A stretch of 64,000 bases of DNA from positions 177,852,645-177,916,644 of the forward strand of contig NC_090319.1 in assembly GCF_040869045.1 (NCBI RefSeq), read 5' to 3'. The notes under the pieces are model-generated. The model was not told the origin of the DNA, made no database searches, and saw nothing but the letters and a program-made list of their open reading frames with translations. The DNA comes from Eurosta solidaginis. Its lineage: Eukaryota; Arthropoda; Insecta; Diptera; Tephritidae. This document shows, in pieces, positions 32,507-43,461 of this stretch (positions are counted from its first letter, which is position 1; the number at the start of each line of letters is the position of its first letter). The translations under genes were made by a program, and so were the position numbers.

Positions 32507-33334
32507 TATTAATGATCTGCCACAGATTTTGAATCATTCACGAGCTCTAATGTATGCCGATGATGTAAAAATTTGCTATACATGCTTGCCTTCGGATTTA
32601 ACTCGCTCAAACCTACTTCAGGTTGATTGGACTCATTTCAACGTTGGTGTACAATAAATGCATTAGTTCTAAACTGTTCCAAATGTAAGTTCATGACATT
32701 TCATCGCGTGAAGCCTGTCCTGTCGTTTTATGCACTTTATGGCACTCTTGTGGAGCGTATATCTTCGATTAACGATTTAGGGGTTCTGTTTGATTCGAAA
32801 CTGAGCTTCAATTCACATATTTCAGCTATTACTAATAAAGCAATGGGTACTCTTGGTTTTGTTAAACGCTGGGCTAAGGAGTTCAAGTATCCGTATTGCT
32901 CGTGTGTTTGGTGTCCATTATATATTACTCATATAAAGCGTATTGAGTCTGTGCAGAAACAATTTTTAATTTTTGCTCTACGGGCCTTTAACTGGGACTC
33001 AAATCTTCATCTTCCGTCTTATAGAAGTAGACTTCTTCTCATTGATTTGCCAACTCTGGAAAATCGTAGAATATTACTCGGGGTAATGTTCCTGCATAAG
33101 CTAATTATAGGTGAGGTTGACTCCTCTGAGCTGCTAAGCCGATTGAAATTTGCAGTTCCTGCTAGGGTGTCGAGACACTACGTGCCCTTCCATTTACCCC
33201 TGTGTCGTATACATTTTGGCAAAAATGATCCTATACGTGTTTGGTGCTCGTACTATAACGACTTCTATAATTGCATTAGTATCGAATGTTCGTTTGTTGC
33301 CTTACGCAATGCTATACTTTTCAGTCTCAACTGA
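32507..33334 (+). pseudogene. LINE reverse transcriptase, C-terminal half
   Basis: Continues the RT of 29,284-29,931 from VINDLPQIL. The active-site box MYADDVKICY is intact, followed by a frame break near 32,625 and an open stretch of 235 residues (MDSFQRWCTINALVLNCSKC, LGFVKRWAKEF, LENRRILLGVMF). A deletion of roughly 20 residues after AKEF is visible compared with LINE-H (the SLVRPILEY segment is missing). Stop at 33,332-33,334. Confidence 0.85.
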
Positions 33335-33552
33335 TATCTTAAAGTTTACTTGTTTTATTTGTAATGATAGTTTAATTTTAGTTCTTCTTCAACGTTAAAC
33401 AAAATTGTAAATTTTTAATTAATTCTATTTTTAATTCTATACTTGTATATATTTTTACGCTATCTTTTTTATGTTACTTTCCTTTGTATTTTGTTAGTCG
33501 ACCACTCTTGTTAGTTTACTTTAAATAACTAAATAAATAAATAAATAAATTG
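33335..33552 (+). repeat. LINE 3' UTR and TAAA tail
   Basis: AT-rich, with GTCGAC at about 33,497 and a terminal TAAATAAATAAATAAAT run. Confidence 0.75.
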
Positions 33553-33642
33553 CCTTCTTTTGCATATTTTAATCTTTTACACATTGCATACTTCGTATGC
33601 AATTATGTGTTAAAGCTATGCTTGTTGGTACGGCGATACAGC

Positions 33643-34051
33643 AATAACTCTACTATTGCTCGACAGATGGCGTGCTTAATCAAAACTGACTCTCGCGCCT
33701 CTATTGGTGTCGCCTTTTATACTGTTTGGTTTGTTCGTTGACATTTCTAGGCGGTTCTGTTCTAGAATTTTCTACTTGGTTATCTGCTATAAGTTTCTCA
33801 GCTATAACTACAGATGCACAATTTTGATAGCTTCTCTCACAGCTCATGCGCGTGTATTTGTGAGCGACACTTCCGCAATTATATTACATATCTCAGATAA
33901 GATATCTGCATGTGTTTGTGGGTTGCTTCTCCGTTGCGTGTACGTACATATGTGTAGACATAATGATTGAATTGTTAATGTGCATCAAGTCACTGCTTAG
34001 CATCGGCTTAGAGATGGCAGTACCCCTTAGTGTTGATAATATTCGTAACAC
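33643..34051 (-). repeat. Gypsy copy 2, 3' LTR, proximal part
   Basis: Resumes after the second copy of AATAACTCTACT (33,643-33,654) and ends ATTCGTAACA at 34,051. Together with 28,958-29,095 it makes an LTR of about 530 bp. It retains the CAGCTATAACTACAG site without the MITE found in the 5' LTR. Confidence 0.85.
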
Positions 34052-34061
34052 TGCCCTAAAC

Positions 34062-34562
34062 CTAAGTCTGATCGTCCCGATCAGACAAATTTCTCGATCT
34101 AAACGCCGCTAGCATCGCCAAATGTACCACTCTTCTACTTAGTGGTTTCCCAATGATTTGTATGCGGTAGATGGTGTCACTGATCTTCTTCACAACTTTG
34201 TACGGGCCTTCCCAACTGGATGGAACACCTTTCCGCCGGTGAGGGTTGTATAACAGTACGAAATCTCCCTCCAAGAAACCTTCCGAATTATTGTTCTCAT
34301 CGTACCTGCGCTTCATCTCACTACTCATTATCCTTGATCGTTCCCTCGCGCTCTGTTGTTTGGCCAATGAACTACTTTGTAGAGCTTGCTCTTGATGGAT
34401 TGGCTTCACATACACAGTATCGTTCCGACGTTTCCCAACAGAAGTACGCGCTGGCTTGAAACAACCCTTGCATTCTTTCTGGAAAATTCTTTCAGTCGTT
34501 TTAGTGTGTCCATGAGGTTTTGCCAATGCCAGTGTTTCTCTCGCAGGTAATTTTGATTTCAC
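34062..34562 (-). pseudogene. pol: Gypsy copy 2 integrase C-terminus
   Basis: The last 80 or so residues (EGDFVLLYNPHRRKG, WEGPYKVVKKISDTIYRIQ, VVHLAMLAAFRSR) match the integrase C-terminus of the copy at 59,442-59,924. The preceding basic stretch (KSKLPARETLALAKP) does not match that copy well and may be foreign or heavily changed. Confidence 0.75.
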
Positions 34563-34634
34563 TTTATTTGGCCCATTCGATCCATCAACCTTTGCTCGAT
34601 CTACTTTCCTTGACTTTCGTGGTCTCTGCCGAAT

Positions 34635-35093
34635 CTATTCCACCAGCACTCGCTTACTGCTGAACCCTTTTTCCAAACTGAAGTTAAGTGGCACATTCTG
34701 GTTCTCATAACGCATCACCCTTCTCTGCATATCGATCTTGATGTCATGGTCAACCAAAAAGTCCACTACCAATATGACTTCATCAACGATCGTACGCAAC
34801 CTTTCTCCAGGTAACGGCTTTACTCTCCTGTTGACCAAATCAGATCGAATGAAGGAATGAGATGCGCCCGTATCTACACTCAGTATACGCTCCTTGCCAT
34901 CGACATTCCCTCTGACGGTAAGACTGCTTGATTTCCTTCCGATTTGCGACACAGATATCACAGGACACTCAAAGCTGGAGAGAGCTCTCGATGTGCAATG
35001 TGACCAGGCTTCCCGCATTTGAATCATCATTTGTAAAATCATTGTAAACGCTTTCGCGATTCTTTCAGCGCCTCCAATAATGCGTCTATCCAC
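34635..35093 (-). pseudogene. pol: Gypsy copy 2 protease region
   Basis: Has VDTGASHSFIRSDLVN, the aspartic protease active site, and VDFLVDHDIKIDMQ, then KRVLVE and a stop. About 25 residues between these blocks are missing compared with 61,140-62,918. RT sequence that should follow is absent. Confidence 0.8.
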
Positions 35094-35107
35094 TCTGGCC
35101 TTTCTAC

Positions 35108-36311
35108 TTACACACGGCGTGCTTTGAAAATTGGCTTACACAGAAGTGACGCTGTTTCCTGAATCAGAGCATGTGATACCGGGTCTGCGAATGTTGGCTT
35201 TGGGTTTGCGTATGTAGCTCCCTTTGTTTCGACGTCCCGCATGCCATTTATAAAGCTCTGAATTTTTACCCTTTCAGTGTATTCCACGGGTGCGCCCGCA
35301 TTCGCTAAATGTTCTAGCCTTTCAACATCCGACGCAAACTCTTGCAATGTTTCACCAGGGTTCTGGAATCGGTTCGCAACTCCATTTGGTATATCTGTCT
35401 CCTATGCTCAGTTCCGTATCGTCTCTCTAGAGCTCCTATCAATGTTTAATAACAGTTCCGTTCGCCCTCTGGAATGGTTTGTAAAATCTCAGCTGCAGGC
35501 CCTTTCAATGCCATGATCAGTGCAGCAACTTTATCTGCAGCATTCCAGTTGTTCACTGTTGCGGTCTTCTCAAATTGTAGCTTAAAGACCTGGAAAGGAA
35601 CAGAACCGTAAAAGGATGGTGTTTTTACCTTTGGATTACTCGCTGACACTGCTGGGCGATTTAGTTGCAACTGCGTCCTCTCAAAGCATCCACCTCGGCC
35701 TCGATTTTTTCCTCAAACTGCGTTATTTATTCGTACATGCGCGCTTAGAGTTTTGATGATATACGCGCTTCTTGCGCTTCGAGTTGTACTGTTATGCGTG
35801 TCTCTTGTTCTTTCAGTTGTGCTTCCATCTTTGATGTAATCTGTGTCGACATTTCTGAAATACGCGTTTCTTGTGCTTCAATCTTTGATGTTATGCGTGT
35901 CTCCTGCGATTCCAGTTGAGATGCTATATATGTTTTCTGTTCTTCCAGTTGAGTTTCCATCTTGGATGTTATGCGTGTCACCTGTGATTCCAGTTGGGAT
36001 GCCATATATATATTCTGTTCTGCCAGTTGAGATGACACTGTCGATGTTTGAGCAGATATTGCAGCCAAAAACGTGTTCAAGTCTGTGCTCGTAACCGTCT
36101 GCGATGTTTCGTTTTTCTCTTCAATTTTTGTTGTTGTCTCGTCCCCATCAGGATAAAAGACATACTCATCCACATCAATTCCTTGCGACTCCATTACCTC
36201 TCGTAGCCGTGCTTGAAGTTCGATCGTATTGCCGGTTGTATTCAATCCACGTTTCTCCAACTGCTTTTTCAGTTGCTGGATCCTCAATTCACTCAACTTT
36301 GCCATGTCCAA
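35108..36311 (-). pseudogene. gag: Gypsy copy 2 Gag with SAP-like N-terminus and coiled-coil repeats
   Basis: From ATG 36,311 the N-terminus (KLSELRIQQLKKQLEKRGL, ARLREVMESQGIDVDEY) has the helix-turn-helix pattern of a SAP motif, a DNA/RNA-binding fold. Residues 75-188 are repeats of ESQETRITSKIEAQETRISE type, a strong coiled-coil signature. A frame break at about 35,740 is followed by the capsid-like part (KTPSFYGSVPFQVFKLQFEK, ILQTIPEGERN) to 35,446. A further decayed piece (DVERLEHLANAGAPVEYTER) lies at 35,347-35,108. No CCHC knuckle is left in this copy. Confidence 0.75.
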
Positions 36312-36350
36312 GTTATATTCCCAAACTTCGGAATTTATTCAACAATTCCT

Positions 36351-36362
36351 CTTCTGACACCA
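36351..36362 (-). promoter_or_regulatory. Gypsy primer-binding site
   Basis: Sense-strand TGGTGTCAGAAG starts two bases inside the LTR boundary (36,365). It resembles the tRNA-Leu-type site of mdg3/blastopia-like elements. The tRNA identity is from memory of that group and is tentative. Confidence 0.6.
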
Positions 36363-36364
36363 AA

Positions 36365-37186
36365 TGTAACGAATTTACTGCAAATCCTCTTATTTGCAAC
36401 CTTCTGCTAAGTTCGAATCACTAAACTGTTGAATAAGAAACTCCAATATTTAATAATGCAAAATGGCCTTTATTAAAGTACTTCACTTTAAATAACTCTA
36501 CTATTCCTCGTGCGTCCAGCGTGCTTAATCAAAACTGACTCTTGCGCCTCTAATGGTGTCGCCTTTTATACTGTTTGGTTTACTCGTTGATATTTCTAGG
36601 CGGTTCTGTTCTAGAATCTACTAGTTGGTTATCTGCTATAAGTTTCTCAGCTATAACCAATGAGTATATATTTGTTAAGAGGTGTCACTCGATACTTTGT
36701 TGTTGCCAAAGCAACCCTGTCATGTCGAATGTGATTCTCAAAGAAGTTTTGTTTAGTTTTTTTAACAGAATCCTATATATTTATGCGGTAAAGTGACTTT
36801 GCATAATTACGATTTTTGGAAAGAAAACTAATTAATTAATTTAATACAATCAATAAAATAAACACAAACACCCCACGAAAATGTATAGAAGGCGTTTTTA
36901 TAAATACATCTGACAAAAAAAAACCAACGACTACCTTGAGAAAACATCGAGTAATTTGCTTTGGCAACAACAAAAGTTCGAGTGACGCCTCTTAACAAAT
37001 ATATACTCTTTGCTATAACTACAGATGCACAATTTTTATAGCTTCTCTCACAGCTCATGCGCGTGTGTTTGTGACCGACACTTCCACAATTATATTGCAT
37101 ATCCCAGATAAGATATCTGCATGTGTTTGTGCGTTGCTTCTCCGCTGCGTGTACGTACATATGTGTATACAAAATGATTGAATTAT
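36365..37186 (-). repeat. Gypsy copy 2, 5' LTR (truncated, holds a MITE)
   Basis: Starts TGTAACGAATTTACTG in plus orientation and follows the 3' LTR sequence to about 37,186. There it breaks off, missing roughly the last 90 bases (the start of U3). A hAT MITE at 36,658-37,011 interrupts it. Confidence 0.85.
36658..37011. mobile_element. hAT MITE, 354 bp
   Basis: Terminal inverted repeats of about 50 bp share GAGTATATATTTGTTAAGAG at both ends and start CAATG/CAAAG, which fits the hAT CARNG pattern. The direct repeat GCTATAAC (36,650-36,657 and 37,012-37,019) fits an 8-bp hAT target duplication. The uninterrupted target is seen in the 3' LTR at about 33,800. No coding capacity. Confidence 0.8.
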
Positions 37187-37335
37187 ACTGTCCATACAGC
37201 AATTAAATTTATGTCGAGAAGCTCGCGAGATTTACGAGTACTTCGAGACACGAGAATCTCGCGAGAATTCGAGGTCTCGATTTCTCGGGTCTCAAAAATC
37301 TCGCTTGTGTTCGAGAAGAAATCGTAAGCTCTAAT
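37187..37335. other. Cluster of CTCGCGAG-type palindromes
   Basis: About 150 bases rich in TCTCG/CGAGA words, with two CTCGCGAG palindromes (about 37,223 and 37,258). It sits between the broken gypsy LTR and the composite LINE-H copy. No gene or known element recognised. Confidence 0.5.
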
Positions 37336-38125
37336 ACATAGAAATTTCAACAATGTTATATTTGAAACATAGAAGTATAATATTTAACATTACAACTTAA
37401 TTTCAGAATATAATAGTAAGAAATAAGAGCATCAGATTTCACTCAGAATGGTTCCGGAATGCTGTGGGTTCCAATCGACTTGCTATTGGAATGCAACAAG
37501 ATTCCAATCAGCAGGTCATGGGAATGCGGCAGAACTCCGAGTAGTGTTATGTGGTATGCCATCACAATGCATAAAAAAGTAACATGACTTGCGTTGTTGG
37601 AATGCACCGGATTCCAATCAACTCGATGCCTGACCCATAAAAATATACTGCCGTAATTCATACGATTCTGGTCAATACCACATGATAAAGGATGTTTTTA
37701 ACGTTGTTGGAATGCACCATATTCCAATCAACGCAGTACTGTCTTGTTTCTCTTTAATGATTCAGATTGAAGTACCCATGTATCCAATCCATCCTGGTTC
37801 GATATCGTGCCTGTTTTTTATGGAAGAAATAATGCCGGCATCTTAAACAATAAATTAGGTTGTATCTCTTAAGTTAGATCGGCGAGTATTGGTATTACGT
37901 ATAGTGGCAAAGGTACATTCAAGACTGATGCAAGTCATTGTAGTGCGGGCACCAGAAAAGCAGATGATTATTTTTAGCAAAGTTTTGTCGACAAAGGAGT
38001 AAATAAAAAGGAACGTTGTGTGACGAGTTATAGGATCATGGATGTTACGATTTGGCCCCTGCTTTATATAAAAGTGGGCGTGGTGCATATCCGATTCCAT
38101 ATTTGGGACTATAAGCTGAATACTG
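37336..38125 (-). mobile_element. Composite LINE-H derivative, copy 2
   Basis: Same order as 27,744-28,560: head (38,125-38,024), RT C-terminal remnant in broken frames, 3' UTR block (37,760-37,860) and hairpin array (37,435-37,735). The head includes AGTGGGCGTGGT, which copy 1 lacks. Confidence 0.65.
37435..37735 (-). repeat. Hairpin array, copy 3
   Basis: Homologous to 3,860-4,170. TTGGAAT/ATTCCAA stems are kept at 37,485-37,506 and about 37,597-37,618. The CCGGAAT/ATTCCGG hairpin has decayed here (37,651-37,671). Confidence 0.65.
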
Positions 38126-39330
38126 TTGATTAATTTTGTTAATATACATAAACTTGTCTTTGATTTATGGGTTCTGAAGCGTGAGGAAAAAAGGTGTGGT
38201 TGGTGAAATAAATGGCGGTGACACGCTCAATTCTAAACTTTTTTCATATTTCATTAATTCATTTTCTTGTTATTAATACACTTTAGAAGTAAAATAGCAT
38301 TGATATAAAGATATTTTTCGCAAAAATGTAGCCTATTAACTCGTTTACGATATTTTAAATCTCTTTTATATGAGTGTAGGCGTGGCCTTTACCGATTTCG
38401 TTTGTTTTTATTCAGACTTACTCGTTATGGAAAGGTTTATCAGTTTACCTAGTTTTGTGATGACAATTTAAACCGTTTTTGATACATGGAAAGAAAATTT
38501 AAACTAGAAGAAATATTAAGTAACTAGAAGTATTTCCAACTACGCAAGAAATTTGGTCATTGTTGCTGCTTTATTTATTATTTATTTATTTTCTTATTTA
38601 TAAATAGCTTCCAATCTGTCGCTATTAAAAATTTTTATGTCTTAGAACTGTCAAATAAAACAGTATAACAGAGTAAAAACGAAGAAATAATAAACAAAGC
38701 GCGAAAACAAAACAAAAATATCAATTAACGTACGAAAAACACACCACAACAAATATTTATGAGTTTGGTAGAAGGTTGACTTTTAATTCATGTGCAAAAA
38801 TTAAAATAAAAAATACACAAAATGACGTTTTCCAATGATTAGTTTTGAAATTTGTGTCAATATCCATTTTTATCATTTCGGCAAAAAAAGCTACCTTTCT
38901 AACGTTAACCGTAAACCGCTGATGATTTTATTTTCGATTTTTAGACAAATTTTCCAGTTCACCCCATAGTGCGGCGATGGAACAATAAGGATTGTGATGG
39001 AGGTGGGTTGATTGGTTTAAGCTATGCATTTTGGTTTCTACTGAAACCATCATTTTACATGCCGATGTAGAGGACGATAACTATCTATGCCAAAAACACT
39101 TGATTTCACCCATTGTGTATTGGCATGAAATGTTCCAGTTCTCAAAATATCTAATTCCGACCGCTATACTACATTTATACTGAAGCAAATTGGTGACTTC
39201 GGCTTAAAATATGAAACGCGGGGTTAGCAGAGCAAGGTCAGCAGAACAAAAAACGTTTATATACAAGATTAGCTGCTCCCTAATTGCCGCATTCGCTAAT
39301 TAAGTCCTCTCATAATTTTCGAGAAATTAA
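38126..39330. other. Unassigned AT-rich stretch
   Basis: No gene recognised. The word GTAGGCGTGGCC (near 38,367) resembles helentron interior sequence, so part may be an old helentron remnant. A TTATTTATTT run lies at 38,570-38,590. Confidence 0.4.
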
Positions 39331-39507
39331 GTGCACTGTTAGCTTACCGATAACCTAGCAGCGCACTATGTGAAAATGGGTTAAGAGCAACTCAAAAACA
39401 TCAAAATAAATTAATTGCTCTACGAATTTTGAAAAATATTCCAAATTTTTCATATATTTACCGAGAAAGTAAGTGCTCTGTAGGTTAACGTTTAGCTAGG
39501 AGCGCAC
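39331..39507. repeat. Two palindromic monomers at the start of tandem unit A
   Basis: Imperfect palindromes at 39,331-39,366 and 39,473-39,507, each followed by ACTATGTGAAAA and a similar tail, give a period of 142 bp. The best version is at 48,337-48,372. Confidence 0.75.
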
Positions 39508-39940
39508 TATGTGAAAAAGGGTTAAGGGCACCTCCAAAATACCAAATAATGTTTAGAAAATAAAGTCCTCTACGAAGTATGAAAAAAATTAGAAATTTTT
39601 ATGTAAATAAAATTAAATTTTTTTTGTATGAATAGTAGATACATATCGGTCATGAAACTTTTCGTTGGAAACATAAGAAGTTTCTGTTGATAAAACTGAA
39701 TAAATGCTCATAAGCCTTTTGTGTCGTTTTTGTCATTAACTCAAGTATGAGAGGAAACATTTATAATTTATATTTTATAAAAATAAAAGTTTGTAATAAA
39801 ATATCGCACGATTTTTATTCCAAATTGTCGTTGAATAAAAACTAGTGTAGGCAAATTCTGCTTCAATTGCAATTACAGGTTTGGGAATAAATATGTCTTA
39901 CTTATACTTGCGAGTAAGACACTGCATTAGTGTCATAGCT

Positions 39941-40004
39941 CAAGTAAAAAACTTGGGATTATAACACTGCACTAGGGGTGTCCTTTCCCCAGGTTTTTTA
40001 CTTG
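39941..40004. repeat. Stem-loop in unit A
   Basis: A 17-bp inverted repeat (39,941-39,957 with 39,988-40,004) has one mismatch and a 30-base loop. The copy in unit B (48,799-48,862) pairs perfectly. Confidence 0.75.
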
Positions 40005-41324
40005 TGGAAATGCCACTGGGAAAATTTCATGTCACCTATATAGCCTATGTTCAGCTATTGGCCAAGGCCAAGTGCAGTTATAATGAAAATGTCATAAAGA
40101 ACGTTTGAGAGCTGGAGGTGTACTGTTAAAAATTGCAAAGATACCAAAGTCCCATCGAGAAGTTAGCTTCTCAGACAATTATTCGGAACGCGGAAACTTA
40201 TCAAACACGCAAGTCTGAAATCTTAGCAGGGTTACAGCTTTTTAATAAAACCAGCACCAACTAACAACAAATATCTGTCACCCAATAAATTATTCAATTT
40301 CGTAACACGGCAGCCTAAAATAATACCCTTAATTATTGCCCGCTCAAAAATTATACCAGCTACGTTTCAAAGCAAAACGACATGAGGGACTTACTGACAA
40401 GCAACACCCCTTAAGCTATAAAAATTGTTGGGGAAGAGTTAACATCCCACCTGTACAAACATCCAAGATACAAGTTAACAACGCCATCAATCTTGCTAAT
40501 ATACGCCGCCTCAGCCATAGCAACATTAAACCATGTTGCTAAACATATTGGCACTTGCAACAAGGAACAGTGTGAGACGAAATAAAAGTGACAAGTATAT
40601 GTACATGTGTTTGGTTAGGTGTGTATTCGAACTAATAGGCTGATATCGTATGATTTTTCTGTACCGAAAGAGCAATGACCCACTAGGTTTGGCCCAAAAA
40701 CAAGTGAGTGGAGAATGAGTTAGTTCGAATACAATAATCAAATGATCACTAATGCAATTTATGACAATAAGAATTAGTTCGAAAACAACGAAAATATCAC
40801 CAACGCAATGCTAATGCAAAACAGCAGCTTCAACTAAGAGAGACTAAATTAGAATAGTCAGTTCCGGACTAATTCGCAATCGAGACGGTCAGGACTTCGA
40901 GTCCGCCGCGGAAATGACACTGGAAAACAAATTCCAATTTTTTTCTGCATCAAAAAATCACCCCCAGATTCCGAAGATCAAGCCTATTTTTAATTCTACG
41001 GTAACGGTTTTTAGATATTTACGAATTACCGTTTTTCAAAAAAAAAAAAAAAAAAAAAATATCTCAAGAACGAATTGAGCAATTCCAAAACGGTTGAGAT
41101 GTGAAGCTTTTAAAAGGTAATAAAATTTGCTATAAACTGTGCATACAACACTTTTTGCTAGGCCCTGCAGATTCAAAGATAACGAACAATCATTACGGAT
41201 TTTTTCAATTTTTTTTGTAAATATATAAAAAAATTTGTACTTTGCGAGGAAGGATCTCGAATAATTTTTATTTTTTGCACTATGGAGTTCTTGTTTGGTG
41301 GAAGGCCACAAAAAAAACAATATA
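40005..41324. other. Unassigned part of unit A
   Basis: No gene recognised. A possible B-box-like GACTTCGAGTCC lies near 40,895, and an A run at 41,037-41,060. The homologous stretch in unit B is 48,863-50,250. Confidence 0.4.
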
Positions 41325-42470
41325 TCTCAAAAAATTAGAGGGGGTATGCAGACTATCTATGCTTAGCATTACGAGAGCCCTGAATACAACCCCGACGGCT
41401 GCACTGTATGCCATTCTGCATATTCCACCTGTAGACCTGGTAGCAAAGAACATAACATTAACAACCGCAACCAGGCTCGGTGCCTCGGGCAGCTTGAGCA
41501 CCGACCATATGGCCATGTTAGTTTAGCGTCATCAATCACAAGACGAACAGACTACCTGATTCCCTATCTGCGCTTCGAGGGATATCTTAAGGCCACAATA
41601 GAGGTGGACGGTTGGCGCAAGGGTGCGCAAATAGCGGACGAGGCGATACACGTGTACACAGATGGTTCCAAGGTAGTGGAGGGAGTAGAGTCTGCGGTAT
41701 ACTGTGCTGATCCGGAATTAAGCAGATCCTACAGGTTGCCGGATTACTGTAGCGTTTTTCAAGCGGAAATATTAGCCGTAACCAAAGCAGTAGAAACCCT
41801 GGAAGAGAATAGCTTAACCGTGTTAAATTTTATATTGACAGTCAAGCAGCAATTAAGGCAATAATCTCGCAAAGCACAGCATCTAAATGCGTGTTAGAGT
41901 GTAAGCAGTCTCTGGAGATAATCGGGAAAGGGAGAAGCATACATCTATATTGGATCACAGGGCATATGGGAATAGATGGGAATGAAAAAGCGGACTAACT
42001 TGCTAAAAAGGGCGCATCCCTTTAAGCTTGCTCCGTAGATGTCCCAATTTGACTGGGCGAGATTAAGCGAAGGCGAGAGGTGCGGGAAAGGCGTGGGTTC
42101 AAGCGCGAGGCTGTAAAGTGTCGAAAATTATGTGTAGGTCTTACAACCTTAGACTAACAAAGTTGCTTCTAACATTAAAAAGAGAGGACTGTAGACTCAT
42201 GACGGGTATTCTGACTGGACACTGCCTTCTGGAGTCAGTGGTCAGTGACAGCAGATGTAGGAAGTGCGGGTTGGAGGAGGAAACGATCGAGCACGTTCCG
42301 TGCTCGTGCCCTGCACTTGCCAGGCTAAGACTCCAGCTATTAGGAGTGACACAGCTTTCAGATCTAGAAGCAGCAAGTGGCTTAAGCCTAGGAAGCTTCT
42401 AGTATTTGCCAAGAGGACGGAGTTATTTTATAACATAGGTTCTGGTTTTTGATAAGGTTTTTCAATTTGG
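41325..42470 (+). pseudogene. 5'-truncated LINE with RNase H and C-terminal zinc motif (unit A)
   Basis: The remnant has the end of RT (VDLVAKNITLTTATRLG), RNase H (HVYTDGSK, FQAEILAVTKAVETL) and the C-terminal zinc motif (CRKCGLEEETIEHVPCSC). A stop replaces a codon in the RNase H HMGIDGNEKAD block near 41,996, and a frame break lies near 41,825. The RNase H places it outside LINE-H, in an I/R1/Loa-like group. The same stop is in unit B, so the copy was dead before the duplication. About 15 bases present in unit B near 50,733 are missing here. Confidence 0.8.
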
Positions 42471-43245
42471 TCGATCAAACAAACTTCTGGTAACACTTCG
42501 GACTCAATCAGTTTATGTGAGGTCCTCATGGACCGGCCAGTTCAATCTAACCTAACCCCTTTCACCATATAATATGTTACGTAATGCTAGGAACTTGAAT
42601 CTTATATATGGTAAATAAAGTACTCATTAGGGGCTAATTAAGTGCTGATTTCCAAGGGCGTAGGCAGGGGGGGGGAGTGCCCACCCCTAAATTCATGAAG
42701 TGTTATAATTTTTTTTATTTATACAATTATTTTTATTTTTGTTTGCCATTTTTAATTTTAGTGGGATGATTTTTATATTTTGTGCGCTTGCCAAGCCCCC
42801 TCCCCGCACTCTCTCCCACCTAAATCCCATAAAAATTTACCGAAAAAAGTAAAAAAAAATGGCAAAAATTTACAGATATTTTTATCGGTTCAACTTTTTA
42901 GTTGGAGTTCCAAATTTTGGTGAAGTTGAATGCAATTGATCACCCTGTAGTATTTCAAGTCCAAATATGACTACTTGAGTAATCAAGTAATCAAGTCGTT
43001 ATTACAATTAAATTCTATTCTTGAAGTGGAAAGTGTGTGATTATTACAATTACTTGGATTTGAATACAACATTCTTGGAATACATTTACACTTGGATTCA
43101 TTTACCTACAATTACTTGGAATTGAATACAACATTCTTGGAATACATTTGGTTTATGGAGATTTAGTTTCTCTGCCATTGATTTTTTAAAGTTAAAAAAT
43201 AAAAAAAATAAAAAAATTTGAATTGTTTAATAATAAATTACAAAG
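42471..43245. other. Non-coding part of unit A, with a short tandem duplication
   Basis: No gene. A run of G lies at 42,667-42,679. A block ending ACAACATTCTTGGAATACATTT is duplicated at about 43,047-43,150. A matching stretch lies in unit B at 51,420-52,190. Confidence 0.5.
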
Positions 43246-43461
43246 ATGGATATTCGCATATTTTTTAAAGGTAAGATGTTTACTTCTGATAACCGTAGCA
43301 CTTTTAACCACAGTGGCTTCCATTTAGTTAAATTTAGTCACATTTCTATAAAATTGCAGTCTGCAATTAACATTGGTAATTCCAAAAAGATGCGCCAACA
43401 CGTTATTCCGGCAGAGTTTGCTGAAATTTTGAATGGTGAATTTTCTGCCGCTCCCTTTTGA
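43246..43461 (+). other. Short frame MDIRIFF..., possible N-terminus of hAT transposase (unit A)
   Basis: A 71-codon frame kept in both units (43,246 and 52,194). The start MDIRIFFKGK is like that of some hAT transposases, but the rest is not recognised. It lies about 1.8 kb upstream of the clear transposase domains. Confidence 0.3.

Larger units (their letters stand above)
29270..33552 (+). mobile_element. LINE related to LINE-H, plus strand, 5'-truncated and split by a helentron
   Basis: RT similarity starts at about 29,284 and runs to 29,931. It resumes at 32,507 after a helentron and ends at 33,334, followed by a 218-bp 3' UTR with TAAATAAATAAAT tail. Its 3' UTR shares GTCGAC and the tail with LINE-H but not the hairpin array. 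Confidence 0.85.
28958..37186 (-). mobile_element. Gypsy element, copy 2, deleted for RT and most of integrase
   Basis: Same family as 57,419-64,000. The order on the minus strand is 5' LTR (37,186-36,365, truncated and with a MITE), primer site, gag, protease, a deletion, integrase C-terminus, then a 3' LTR split into 34,051-33,643 and 29,095-28,958. The deletion lies between 34,635 and about 34,460 and removes RT, RNase H and most of integrase. It could only have moved with proteins supplied in trans, if the deletion preceded insertion. Confidence 0.85.

Noticed and set aside
40880..40915. tRNA gene from a B-box-like sequence
   Set aside because: No A box or cloverleaf could be drawn around it.
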